Shown here: piece by piece, positions 43,941 to 53,500 of the stretch
Layout: each line of letters starts with the position of its first letter
How positions within the stretch are numbered: position 1 is the stretch's first letter
NCBI RefSeq assembly: GCF_014649335.1
Contig: NZ_BMSV01000008.1
Coordinates: 1-64,000 of the forward strand
DNA: 64,000 nt
Source: Streptomyces roseolilacinus
GTDB taxonomy: Bacteria > Actinomycetota > Actinomycetes > Streptomycetales > Streptomycetaceae
Direction of reading: 5' to 3'
Made by a program: the position numbers and the translations under genes
Notes under the pieces: model-generated
What the model was told of the DNA's origin: nothing
The model's database searches: none
The model's input: the letters and a program-made list of their open reading frames with translations, nothing else

Positions 43941-45980
43941 TCAGCGGAGGAAGGCCGCCGCGACGCCCGCGTCCACCGGGACGTGCAGGCCCGTCGTGTG
44001 GGTCAGCTCGCCGCCCGTCAGGGCGAAGACCGCGTTCGCGACGTGCTCGGGGAGGACCTCCCGCTTCAGGAGCGTCCGCTGGGCGTAGAACTCGCCCAGC
44101 TTCTCCTCCTCCACCCCGTACACCGCCGCCCGCTGCGCGCCCCAGCCGCCCGCGAAGATGCCCGAGCCGCGCACCACGCCGTCCGGGTTGACGCCGTTCA
44201 CGCGGATGCCGTGCTCGCCCAGCTCCGCCGCCAGCAGCCGCACCTGGTGCGCCTGGTCGGCCTTGGTCGCCCCGTAGGCGACGTTGTTCGGCCCGGCGAA
44301 GACGCCGTTCTTCGACGCGATGTAGACGATGTCGCCGCCCAGGCCCTGCGCGGTCATCACGCGCGCCGCCTCCCGCGACACGAGGAACGACCCGCGCGCC
44401 ATGATGGCGTGCTGGAGGTCCCAGTCCCCGCTGGTGGTCTCCAGCAGCGGCTTGGAGATGGAGATCCCGGCGTTGTTCACCACCAGGTCGACCCCGCCGA
44501 AGGCGAGCAGCGCCTCCCGGAACGCCGTCGCGATCTGCTCCTCGTCGGTGACGTCCACCGTCACCGCGACCGCCCGGTCGGGCCCGCCGAGCTCCTCGGC
44601 GACGGCGGCCGCGCGCCGGGCGTCGAGGTCGGCGACGACCACGCACGCCCCCTCGTCGGCGAGCCGCCGCGCGATGGCCCGGCCGATGCCGGACCCGGCG
44701 CCGGTGACCAGGGCGATCCGCGTGGCGAGGGCCTTCGGCTTCGGCATGCGCCGCAGCTTGGCCTCCTCCAGCTCCCAGTACTCGATGCGGAACTTCTCCC
44801 GCTCCTCGATCGGGGTGTACGACGAGACCGCCTCCGCGCCGCGCATCACGTTGACCGCGTTGAGGTAGAACTCGCCCGCTACCCGCGCGGTCTGCTTGTC
44901 CTTGCCGTACGAGAACATGCCGACGCCCGGCACCAGCACGATCGCCGGGTCCGCGCCGCGCATCGCGGGGGATTCCGGCCCGGCGTGCCGCTCGTAGTAG
45001 GCGCGGTACTCCTCGCGGTAGGCGGTGTGCAGCTCCGCCAGCCGCGCCACGGCCTCCTCCAGGGGCGCCGCCGGCGGCAGGTCCAGGACGAGGGGGCGCA
45101 CCTTCGTCCGGAGGAAGTGGTCCGGGCAGGACGTGCCGAGCGCGGCGAGGCGCGGGTGCTCGGCGCGGGCGAGGAAGTCCAGGACGGTGTCGGAGTCGTC
45201 GAAGTGGCCCACCTGGGGCCGGTCGGCGGACGCGACGGCGCGGACGTACGGGGCGAGCGCGGCCGCCCGCTCCCGGCGCGCGGCCTCCTCCAGCGGCTCG
45301 TACCCCGGCAGGACCGGCCCGAACGGCTCGGGCCGGCCGCGCTCGGCGAGGAACGCCTCCGCGGTGCGGATGACGTACCGGGAGTTGGCCTCGCACTCCT
45401 CGCTGGTGGCGCCCCACGCGGTGATGCCGTGCCCGCCGAGGACGCACCCCACGGCCTGCGGGTGGGCCTCCTTCACGGCGGCGATGTCCAGGCCGAGCTG
45501 GAAGCCGGGCCGCCGCCAGGGCACCCACACGACCTTGTCGCCGAAGCACTCGGCGGTCAGCTTCTCCCCGTCGGCGGCGCAGGCGAGCGCGATGCCCGAG
45601 TCGGGGTGCAGGTGGTCGACGTGGGCGGCGTCGACCAGGCCGTGCATGGCCGTGTCGATCGAGGGGGCGGCGCCCCCCTTGCCGTGCAGGCAGTAGTCGA
45701 ACGCGGCGACCATCCCGTCCTCGCGGTCGACCCCCGGGTAGACGCCGGCCAGCGCCCGCAGCCGGTCCAGGCGCAGGACGGCGAGGCCCGCCTCGGTGAG
45801 CGTCCCGAGGTCCCCGCCGGACCCCTTGACCCACATCAGCTCCACGTCACCGCCGGTGACCGGATCGGTGGCGGTGCCCTTGGCGGACGCGTTGCCGCCG
45901 GCGTAGTTGGTGTTCCGCGGGTCGGAGCCGAGCCGGTGCGAGCGCTCCAGCAGGTCGCGGACCGCACTGTGCTGTCCCAT
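43941..45980 (-). CDS. rhaD: Bifunctional rhamnulose-1-phosphate aldolase / short-chain dehydrogenase
   Basis: A 679-residue fusion. The N-terminal part (about 1-400) is a class II aldolase/adducin domain (NYAGGNASAKG, HVDHLHPDSGIA metal-binding histidines, GGHGITAWG). The C-terminal part (about 425-679) is a short-chain dehydrogenase with ALVTGAGSGIGRAIA cofactor motif, NNAGIS, and the catalytic Tyr and Lys in NNVAYGATKADQ. The aldolase splits L-rhamnulose 1-phosphate into dihydroxyacetone phosphate and L-lactaldehyde; the dehydrogenase converts L-lactaldehyde, most likely to L-lactate. This fits the lutABC genes downstream. The start is an ATG six bases after the rhaI stop. Confidence 0.94.
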   Translation of the reverse strand: MGQHSAVRDLLERSHRLGSDPRNTNYAGGNASAKGTATDPVTGGDVELMWVKGSGGDLGTLTEAGLAVLRLDRLRALAGVYPGVDREDGMVAAFDYCLHGKGGAAPSIDTAMHGLVDAAHVDHLHPDSGIALACAADGEKLTAECFGDKVVWVPWRRPGFQLGLDIAAVKEAHPQAVGCVLGGHGITAWGATSEECEANSRYVIRTAEAFLAERGRPEPFGPVLPGYEPLEEAARRERAAALAPYVRAVASADRPQVGHFDDSDTVLDFLARAEHPRLAALGTSCPDHFLRTKVRPLVLDLPPAAPLEEAVARLAELHTAYREEYRAYYERHAGPESPAMRGADPAIVLVPGVGMFSYGKDKQTARVAGEFYLNAVNVMRGAEAVSSYTPIEEREKFRIEYWELEEAKLRRMPKPKALATRIALVTGAGSGIGRAIARRLADEGACVVVADLDARRAAAVAEELGGPDRAVAVTVDVTDEEQIATAFREALLAFGGVDLVVNNAGISISKPLLETTSGDWDLQHAIMARGSFLVSREAARVMTAQGLGGDIVYIASKNGVFAGPNNVAYGATKADQAHQVRLLAAELGEHGIRVNGVNPDGVVRGSGIFAGGWGAQRAAVYGVEEEKLGEFYAQRTLLKREVLPEHVANAVFALTGGELTHTTGLHVPVDAGVAAAFLR

Positions 45981-45985
45981 GGTGG

Positions 45986-47155
45986 TCACGCCCCCCATCC
46001 GGCCTGGGTCCCGCCCACGCGCTCGTCGGTGATCTTCCGTGCCCAGCCCGACCGGTGGTACGCGGCGACCGGGTCGGGGTCGAGGCCCGCCTCCTCGCGC
46101 AGCTCGGCGAGGAGCGGGCGCACGTCGGTGTCGTACGCGTCCATCAGGACGGCGTTCGCGGCGAGGACGTCACCCGCCTCCTGGGCGGCGGACAGCGCCT
46201 CGCGGTCCACCAGGAGCGCCTTGGCGGTGGCCTCCTGGACGTTCATCACGGAGCGGATGATCGCGGGGATCTTCGGCTCGACGTTGTGGCACTGGTCGAG
46301 CATGAACGCGACGCCGCCGTCGAGCCCGCCGCCGCGCACCACCTCGTACATGATGCGGAACAGCTGGAACGGGTCGGCCGCGCCGACCATCAGGTCGTCG
46401 TCCGCGTAGAAGCGGGAGTTGAAGTCGAAGCCGCCCAGCCTGCCCTCGCGCAGCAGCAGGGCGACGATGAACTCGATGTTGGTGCCGGGCGCGTGGTGTC
46501 CGGTGTCCACGACGACCTGGGCCCTCTCGCCCAGCTTGAGGCAGTGCGCGTACGCGGTGCCCCAGTCCGGCACGTCCGTCGTGTAGAAGGCGGGCTCGAA
46601 GAACTTGTACTCCAGCAGCATCCGCTGCCCCTCGCCGAGCCGTTCGTACACGGCGGCGAGGGCCTCGGCGAGCCGGTCCTGCCGGGCGCGGACGTCGTCC
46701 TGGCCGGGGTAGTTGGTGCCGTCGGAGAACCACAGCTTCAGGTCGCGGGAGCCGGTGGCGTCCATGATGTCGACGCACTCCAGCAGGTGGTCCAGGGCCT
46801 TGCGGCGGACCCGGGCGTCGGGGTGGCAGACGCTGCCGAGCCGGTAGTCGTCGTCCTGGAAGACGTTGGAGTTGATCGCTCCCAGCCGCAGCCCGAGCCC
46901 GGCCGCGTACGCGGCGAGGGCGGCGTAGTCGTCGACCCGGTCCCACGGGATGTGCAGGGCGACGCTCGGGGCGGCCCCGGTGTGCTCGTGCACGCGCGCG
47001 GCGTCGTCGAGCTTCTCCCGCGGGGTGCGCGGGACGCCCGGCTGCGCGAACACCTTGAAGCGGGTGCCGGAGTTCCCGTAGGCCCAGGAGGGGGTCTCGA
47101 CGGCCTGGGATCTCAGGGCTGCCTTCACGGCGGGGACGTCGGCTCGGCTGGTCAT
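45986..47155 (-). CDS. rhaI: L-rhamnose isomerase
   Basis: A 389-residue TIM-barrel sugar isomerase of the Pseudomonas/Streptomyces RhaI type. The ATG at 47155 follows AGGAG; more upstream ATGs lack a ribosome binding site. Metal-site stretches include LLEYKFFEPAFYTTDVPDWG (Glu), VVVDTGHHAPGTN and GGFDFNSRFYADDDLMVG (Asp residues). It converts L-rhamnose to L-rhamnulose. It is the first gene of the minus-strand run and is divergent from rhaM, with three palindromic operators in the shared promoter region. Confidence 0.94.
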   Translation of the reverse strand: MTSRADVPAVKAALRSQAVETPSWAYGNSGTRFKVFAQPGVPRTPREKLDDAARVHEHTGAAPSVALHIPWDRVDDYAALAAYAAGLGLRLGAINSNVFQDDDYRLGSVCHPDARVRRKALDHLLECVDIMDATGSRDLKLWFSDGTNYPGQDDVRARQDRLAEALAAVYERLGEGQRMLLEYKFFEPAFYTTDVPDWGTAYAHCLKLGERAQVVVDTGHHAPGTNIEFIVALLLREGRLGGFDFNSRFYADDDLMVGAADPFQLFRIMYEVVRGGGLDGGVAFMLDQCHNVEPKIPAIIRSVMNVQEATAKALLVDREALSAAQEAGDVLAANAVLMDAYDTDVRPLLAELREEAGLDPDPVAAYHRSGWARKITDERVGGTQAGWGA

Positions 47156-47191
47156 CGTGTCAGCGCTCCTGGGTGCCATGCGGGTCATGAG

Positions 47192-47203
47192 TGAATCGTT
47201 TCA
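47192..47203. promoter_or_regulatory. LacI-type operator 1 in the rhaI-rhaM promoter region
   Basis: TGAATCGTTTCA, a near-perfect palindrome of the TGAAACG-type box bound by Streptomyces LacI-family repressors. It lies 37 bp upstream of rhaI, so it could block that promoter. Confidence 0.65.
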
Positions 47204-47283
47204 TTGCGCGAAGTTATGGGGGGCGGTGGAAGCTGTCAAGAGGGTGACCGGGGTGGAGCGCGTGAAAGGCGTCCTGACCGGCT

Positions 47284-47296
47284 TCGAAAGTTTCGA
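47284..47296. promoter_or_regulatory. Palindromic operator 2 in the rhaI-rhaM promoter region
   Basis: TCGAAA-G-TTTCGA is a perfect palindrome midway between the divergent genes. It resembles the flanking LacI-type boxes but has a different outer pair, so it may bind the same or another regulator. Confidence 0.5.
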
Positions 47297-47349
47297 TGGG
47301 GTCCTGTTGACGGAACCCGGCGGTAGTGTCTAGCGTCCTGAAGCGCTGT

Positions 47350-47361
47350 TGAAACCTTTCA
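47350..47361. promoter_or_regulatory. LacI-type operator 3 in the rhaI-rhaM promoter region
   Basis: TGAAACCTTTCA, the same TGAA/TTCA box as at 47192, lies 33 bp before the rhaM start. No LacI-family gene is present in the window. Confidence 0.6.
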
Positions 47362-47394
47362 TGAAATGGCGTCGCGTCGCTGAGGAGTCCCGCC

Positions 47395-47715
47395 GTGCAG
47401 CGTGTCTGCTTCCTGCTGAGGGTCCGCCGGGACCGGCTCGACGAGTACCGCGAGCGCCACACCGCCGTGTGGCCCGACATGCTCGCGGCGCTCTCCGGGG
47501 CGGGCTGGCGCAACTACTCGCTCTTCCTCCGCGAGGACGGCCTGCTGGTCGGCTACCTGGAGACGGAGGACTTCGACCGGGCGCGGGCCGCGATGGCGGA
47601 GACCGAGGTCAACGCCCGCTGGCAGGCGGAGATGTCCGGCTTCTTCGAGGAACTGGACGGCGCGGGGCCCGACGAGGCGATGAGGCCGCTCACCGAGGTC
47701 TTCCACCTCGCGTAG
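47395..47715 (+). CDS. rhaM: L-rhamnose mutarotase
   Basis: A 106-residue protein starting at a GTG with GAGGAG nine bases upstream. It matches the RhaM/YiiL family at the usual length of about 105: MQRVCFLLRVRRDRLDEYRERHTAVWPDML contains the catalytic histidine, and NYSLFLREDGLLVGYLE follows. It interconverts the anomers of L-rhamnose, feeding the isomerase encoded divergently. Confidence 0.94.
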   Translation: MQRVCFLLRVRRDRLDEYRERHTAVWPDMLAALSGAGWRNYSLFLREDGLLVGYLETEDFDRARAAMAETEVNARWQAEMSGFFEELDGAGPDEAMRPLTEVFHLA

Positions 47716-47855
47716 GCCGCGCGGCCGGAGGCCGGCCGCCGGGCGGTCCCGTGACCCGGTCGCCGGAGCCCCCCGTACGGCGTCCCGGGCCGGGCGCACC
47801 GGTCGCTCCGGCGCCCGGGGACGTCGGGTGCCTTCCTCCGCGGCGTGGGCGGAGG

Positions 47856-49754
47856 TCAGCGTTTGACGCGGCTGCGGACGGCGAGGACGGCCAGGCCGAG
47901 GAGGACGGGTTCGGCCAGACGGGAGGTCATCTCGGTGTAGGTGCCGGTGGTGGTGAGGTCCTGGCCGGAGGAGCGGAAGACCACCGAGTTGATCACCACC
48001 CGCAGGGCCTTCTCGAACCGCTCGGCGGTGACGCGGCCGGTCAGCGGGCCGGTGGGGTTGACCGGGTCGGGGGTGGCGGTGGTGAGGACGACCTCCTGCC
48101 CGACGGCGACCTGCCGGCCGGTGGTGGTCGGCTTCGGATCGTCGGCGGGCAGGCCCCACAGCACCATCACCGTGATCGTGACGGCCGTGGCCGCCCCCAG
48201 CCAGGCCAGCGCCCGGGTGGCGCGCAGCCCGTACCCGGACAGGGCCCAGTACGCGGTCAGCAGGACGCGCTCGCCCCGGGGGCGACGGGGGTCGTGGCGG
48301 CGCATCTCGCACTCGCCGTAGTAGAAGTCGGCGGCGTCCGGCTCGTTCTTGCCGTCCTCCAGCGACTTGCGCAGCTGCCGGTACAGCGCCGCCACCGCCG
48401 CCGGCTTCAGCGCGGGGGCGTCCGCCGGGGGCGGCGCCCAGCCGAGGGCGGTGGCCCGGCCGGGGTCACGGGCGGCACGCACCCGCCAGTGGTGCTCCTC
48501 GGTCAGGGTGTTGCGCCGGCTCCACCACCAGGGGAGGCGCCGGCCCCAGCCGGTGGGGGTGGTGGCGAAGGTGCACCAGCCGTCGACCTTCAGCTGGTCG
48601 AGGTGGACGGCCCCGGCGAACCGGCACCCGCTCAGGTCGATGTCGTGCAGCGCCAGGTGCGCGGTGTCCGCCCCGCCCAGCGACGCCAGCCGCACACCGG
48701 GGTCCCGGCCGGACAGCTCCGTCTCCGGCAACGAGTCGGCCGAGCCGGGCAGGGGGAAGGGGGTGGGACGGGCGGCGACCAGCACCGGGTACTCGAAGAC
48801 CGCGTCCCTCAGGTCCAGCTCGGCGTGGCGCAGGTGCAGCGTGGCCGTCGAAGCCCACCGGGTGCGCGCGCAGCTCACCTGCCGGGCGGCGATCTCCACC
48901 GTCACCGGCTGCTGGAACACCGCGCCGTCCAGCACCAGCCGCTCACCGCACGCCAAGGGCCCCAGACTCGACGCCACCTCAAACCGCGCCATGCCGAACT
49001 GGGCGTCACCGGAGAAAGCCACCCCGGTAAACCAGGTGTTGCCGGAGAAGGTCGCCCCAACGAACCGGGTATCGCCGGAGAAGGTCGCCCCAACGAACCG
49101 GGTGTCACTGGAAAAGGTCACCCCAGCGAACCCGGCATCGCTGGAGAAGGTCGCCTGGACAAAACCGACGTCGCTGGAGAAGGCCGCCCCCACAAATCGA
49201 GTGATGCCGGAGAAGGTCACCCCGTTGAACTGGGCGGTCTTGAAGAAAGTCGCCCCGGCGAACTCAGCAACCTTGGAGAAGGTTGCCCCGGTGAACCAGG
49301 TGTTGCCGGAGAAGATCGCCCTGTCGAACCGGGCGGTGTCGGAGAAGGTCGCCTCCGCGAACCAGGTGTTGCCGGAGAAGGTCGCCCAGTCAAACCGGGC
49401 GGTGTCGGAGAAGGTCACTTCGGTGAACCAGGTGTCGCCGGAGAAGGCTGCCCCGTCGAACCGGGCGACCCCGATATGAGGACGGCCGGCGCCAGGGTCG
49501 CGCAGGGCGGCGAGTAACTGGTCCAGCAATTCAGGGGTGAAGGGGGTGCCCCGGTAGTCGATGTCGGCCCCGGGAGCCAGGTCCCCGAGATGGGCGGCGC
49601 GTTCGGCCTCCCCTAAATGGGCCAGGCAGGCCGTGTGCCCGGGAACGCGGATGCCGCGGCAGCCGACGGGATCGGTCGCGGGGGCGGCACCGTGGGCGCA
49701 GTGGGACCAGGCGGGGGGAACGGTGGACGGCGGGCCGGGCGTCGCTGGTGTCAT
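47856..49754 (-). CDS. Pentapeptide-repeat membrane protein
   Basis: A 632-residue protein. The N-terminus has a conserved cysteine stretch (SHCAHG, GCRGIRV, HTACLAHL), seen in Streptomyces proteins of this type. About residues 95-270 are F-centred five-residue repeats of the form (A/V)xFSx/xxxFx, predicted to form a right-handed beta-helix. A second, less regular repeat stretch follows to about 400. Near the C-terminus a hydrophobic segment (TRALAWLGAATAVTITVMVLWGL) and a final one (VLLGLAVLAV) suggest membrane anchoring. The repeat part is also repetitive at the DNA level (49000-49480) and less G/C-rich than its surroundings. Function unknown; a scaffold or envelope-associated role is possible. 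Confidence 0.85.
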   Translation of the reverse strand: MTPATPGPPSTVPPAWSHCAHGAAPATDPVGCRGIRVPGHTACLAHLGEAERAAHLGDLAPGADIDYRGTPFTPELLDQLLAALRDPGAGRPHIGVARFDGAAFSGDTWFTEVTFSDTARFDWATFSGNTWFAEATFSDTARFDRAIFSGNTWFTGATFSKVAEFAGATFFKTAQFNGVTFSGITRFVGAAFSSDVGFVQATFSSDAGFAGVTFSSDTRFVGATFSGDTRFVGATFSGNTWFTGVAFSGDAQFGMARFEVASSLGPLACGERLVLDGAVFQQPVTVEIAARQVSCARTRWASTATLHLRHAELDLRDAVFEYPVLVAARPTPFPLPGSADSLPETELSGRDPGVRLASLGGADTAHLALHDIDLSGCRFAGAVHLDQLKVDGWCTFATTPTGWGRRLPWWWSRRNTLTEEHHWRVRAARDPGRATALGWAPPPADAPALKPAAVAALYRQLRKSLEDGKNEPDAADFYYGECEMRRHDPRRPRGERVLLTAYWALSGYGLRATRALAWLGAATAVTITVMVLWGLPADDPKPTTTGRQVAVGQEVVLTTATPDPVNPTGPLTGRVTAERFEKALRVVINSVVFRSSGQDLTTTGTYTEMTSRLAEPVLLGLAVLAVRSRVKR

Positions 49755-50063
49755 GCGTGGAGGACGACCCGGGTGCCCCGACGGTTGCCCGCCGCCCCGC
49801 CGCCCCGCCGCGTAGGCCGCGGTACGGACGTCCTCGGTGCGCCGCCGAGGGACGCGGCGAGGCGAGGCGTGCGCTACCGGAGCCTCCCGCGCGCCCCGTC
49901 CCGGCTGCCGCCCCCGCCCCCGCTGCCGGGGCGGCCCCGCGAACCGACCCGACCGGATACCGGCCGAACGACGACACGAGGGTCCGTCGGCAGACGTATC
50001 CCCACCGGTACGGCACGCGGGAGCGTCCGCCGGGGCGTTACGGTGCGCCCCATCAGAGGGGGG
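49755..50063. other. Divergent intergenic region, no gene recognised
   Basis: Roughly 310 bp between the pentapeptide-repeat gene (minus) and the small-protein gene (plus). The open frames crossing it show low-complexity Arg/Pro-rich translations and no start with a good ribosome binding site. It should hold two divergent promoters, but I cannot pick reliable -10/-35 pairs. Confidence 0.5.
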
Positions 50064-50534
50064 ATGGACGTGGTACCGGAGACAGTAGCCGCGGTGGCCG
50101 CCTTGGGCGGCGCGGCGGTGGTGCAGGCGGCGGGTACCGACGCCTGGAACGGTGTGAGGGCCCGGCTGGCCCGCTGGCTGGGGCGCGGGGACGGGGAGCG
50201 GGAACACGCCGAGGCGCGGCGGCTCGACGCGGCCGCCGCGGTCCTGCGGGCCACCGCGGACGTGCCGGAGGTCGCCGGGGAGCGCCGGCGCCAGGAGGAG
50301 GCGCACTGGCGCGACCGGTTCCTGGAGGCGCTGGCCGGCCTGTCCGACGACGGCCTCGCGGAGGTGGAGAGGGAGTTGAGGGCCCTGCTGCGGCACCTGG
50401 CGGAGGACCGGCCGGAGGGCGCCGCGGGCACGGGCATCCACGTGGAGGGGAACGTCTTCAGCGGCATCCAGAGCCTGCACATAGGCAACAGCACCGTGCG
50501 CCACGAGTACGGCTCCCCGGAATCCCGGCCGTGA
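50064..50534 (+). CDS. Small helical protein with C-terminal beta motif, paired with the downstream STAND-like protein
   Basis: A 156-residue protein whose ATG follows AGAGGGGGG. A hydrophobic N-terminal helix (TVAAVAALGGAAVVQAAG) is followed by an amphipathic, charged helical region (about 25-120) and a short C-terminal segment reading GNVFSGIQSLHIGN. Its stop overlaps the next start (GTGA), so the two proteins are translationally coupled. The downstream protein carries a similar GNVIEHNGVVIIGD segment near its N-terminus, which suggests the two proteins contact each other through these motifs. No enzyme motif is recognised. It could be an effector or adaptor; this is inference. Confidence 0.7.
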   Translation: MDVVPETVAAVAALGGAAVVQAAGTDAWNGVRARLARWLGRGDGEREHAEARRLDAAAAVLRATADVPEVAGERRRQEEAHWRDRFLEALAGLSDDGLAEVERELRALLRHLAEDRPEGAAGTGIHVEGNVFSGIQSLHIGNSTVRHEYGSPESRP

Positions 50535-53500
50535 CCCCGGGCGGGGCCCCGTCCGGCGCGACCGGCACGGGGGACACGGACGGCTCCGTCCCGCCGGGGG
50601 AGACGGACGGCTCCGTCCCGCCGGGGGAGACGGACGGCTCCGTCCCGCCGGGGGAGAAGGACGGCTCCACCCCTCCAGCGGACACGAACGGCTCCGCCCC
50701 TCCGGGTGGCCGCTCCACCACCCTGGTGGGCAACGTCATCGAGCACAACGGCGTCGTGATCATCGGCGACGTCACCCACGACCCCGCGGCGTCCCGGGCC
50801 GCCGAGGTCCGTCGCTTCCTGCGCACCTGGGACGACACGGCCACGAAGGCCCGGGGGGCGCCGCGCACCCCCGCGTCCCTGCTGGAGGCGCACCGCGCCG
50901 TGGTGCCCTTCCGGGACCGCGCGCGGCAGCTGGCGGACCTGAAGGCGTGGTGGGGCGAGCCGGGCTTCGGCGCGTACCTGCTGCACGGGCCCGGCGGCCA
51001 GGGGAAGACCCGCCTCGCCCGGCAGCTGACCGGGCGGCCGGCAACGGGCGTCCGGGAGAGCCTGTGGCTGAGCCCCGAGGCTCCACCGGACGGGATGGCG
51101 CTCCTCGGGGACGTCGACTTCCCCCTGCTGGTGGTGGTCGACTACGCCGAGACCCGCACCGCCCAGCTGGCCGCCCTGCTCAGGGCCGGAGCCCGCTGCC
51201 ACGCCGGGACGCTCAAGGTCCTCGCGCTGGCCCGCACCGACGGCGAGTGGTGGGAGGAACTGCGCGTCGCCACGCGCCTCGGCGACCTCTTCGACGCGTT
51301 CCCCGTCACCCGCCTGCCCCCGCTGGACCCCGGCGGCGCCACCCGCGCCGAGGCCTACCGCGAGGCCGTGGCCGGCCTGGCCGCGGCCCTGCCCGCCGTA
51401 CCCGGACAGCGGCACTGCGACTGGCCCGCCCTGGCCGCGTCCCTGCCGCGGTCCCCCGACGGCCCCGTGCGCCACGCCGGTTCCGACGCGGTGCTCGACC
51501 TGCACATGACGGCGCTGGCGGACCTCCTGGACGCCGCCGCCCGCACGGCCGCCGGCGATCCCGCGGCCGAGGAGCCCCCTCCCCCCGCCGACGCCGGTCA
51601 CGGCACCGTGGAGGAACGGCTGCTGCACCACGAGCGCTACTACTGGCAGGCCGCGGCGGAGGACCTGGGGCTCAAGCGGAGCAAGACCCTGGAGGGGCCG
51701 CTGGCCGCCGCCTTCCTCTGCGGCGCCGACGACCCGGAGCAGGCCGGGGACCTGCTGGGCCGGGTGCCCGCGCTGCGCGGGGAGAGCCACGACCTCCGCG
51801 AGGCCGTGGGCGCCTGGATCGCCGCCCTCTACCCCCCGTCCGCGGACGGGCAGGTCTGGGGCACGCTGCGGCCGGACCGGCTGGCGGAGTCCTTCCTCGG
51901 CCACCACCTGCGCGCCGCCCCCCGGTTCGCCGACGCGCTGCTGGAGGGCGCCTCCGAGGCGCAGGCGGCCCGGCTCCTCACCCTGTACACCCGCGCCGCC
52001 GCGCACCACGCCCACCTCGACCGCCTCGACGGCCCGCTCGTCGAGCTGTGCGTGAGGCACCCGCGGCTGCTCGGGCCGCTCGCCGTCGACACCGCCACGC
52101 AGGTGGAGCGGCCCGACCCCCTGCTGACCGCCCTCGGCGACCTGGCCACCGCCCCCGGTACGACGATCGGGGAGATCACCGCGCTGGCCGACCGCCTCCC
52201 GCGGTCCACCCACACCCTCACGTCCGTGGCGGTCGACGTGACCGGGCGGCTCACCGGGTTCCACCGCGAGCGGCACCGCCGGGACCCGGACCGGTCGGCG
52301 GACCTGGCCCTGGCGCTGCGCCAGTACTGCCGCCGCCTCCTGGACGCCGGGGACAGGCAGCGGTCCTGGGAGGCGGCCGACGAGGCCGTACGCCTGCTGC
52401 GGCCGCTGGCGCGCGGCGAGCCGGCCGCTTTCCTGCCGGAACTCGCGGCGGGGCTGCACAACGTGTCCGTGGCGCTCGGCAGCGTGGGGCGGCGGGAGGA
52501 GGCCCGGGCGCCCGCCCACGAGGCCGTGGCGATCTACCGGCGGCTGACCGCCGAGTCCCCGTCGTCCGGCGAGCTCCTCTCGGAACTCGCCCACGGCCTC
52601 AACGCCGTCTCCAACGCCGAGGCGGAGACGGGCCGGAGCGCCGAGGGGCTCGCGGCGATCCGGGAGGTCGTCGCCATCCGGCGGCGGCTGGTGGCCGAGC
52701 ACGGGGACGCACACCGGGCGGAACTGGCGTACAGCCTGAACAACCTCGCCCTCCGGGAGGAGGACCGCGGGGCGTTCGCGGAGGCGCTGGAGGCCGCCCG
52801 GGAGGCCGTCGAGATCTACCGGTCCCTGGTCGAGGAGCACCCGGACGCCCACCTCCCGGGACTCGCCCTGGTCCTGGGGCCCTACGCCACCCTCCTGGGG
52901 ACGACGGGCCGTCACGCCGAGGGGCTGCGGGTGGCCGAGGAGGTCGTGCGCGTCCGGCGCCGCCTGGCCGGCAGGCACGCCGAAGCGCACCGGTCCGGCC
53001 TGGTCAACGGGCTCAACAACCTCGCCGTCGACCTCGGCAGGGCCGGACGGCACGGCGAGGCCGTGGCGGCGGCGCGCGAAGCCGTCGCGCTCTGCCGCCC
53101 CCTCGCCGACCGGCACCCCGCCGTGTTCCGGGAGAAGCTGGCCATGAGCCTGAACACCCTCGCCGTCCAGCTCGGGGACCTCGCGCGGCCGCAGGAGGCG
53201 CTGGCGGCCTCGCGCGAGGCGGTCGGGATCTACCGGCTGCTGGTGGAGGAGGGCCCCCGGACCCGCACGGCGGACCTCGCCATGGGCCTGGTCACCCACG
53301 CGAGCCGGCTGCGGGACGCGGGGCGGGAGGAGGAGGCGCTGGCGGCCGCCCGGGAAGGCGTGGCGCTCCACCGGCGGCTGGCCTGGGGCGGGTCGGGGAC
53401 CGCCTTCGCCGCCCTGGTGGCCGGGCTCAACAACCTCTCCCTGCTGTGCGGCGCCCTGGACATGCCCGACGACGCGCTCGCGGTGGCGCAGGAGGCGGTG

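Noticed and set aside
50578..50658. Short tandem repeats as a CRISPR array
   Set aside because: The units abut without spacers, stay in frame and encode a Pro-rich linker.
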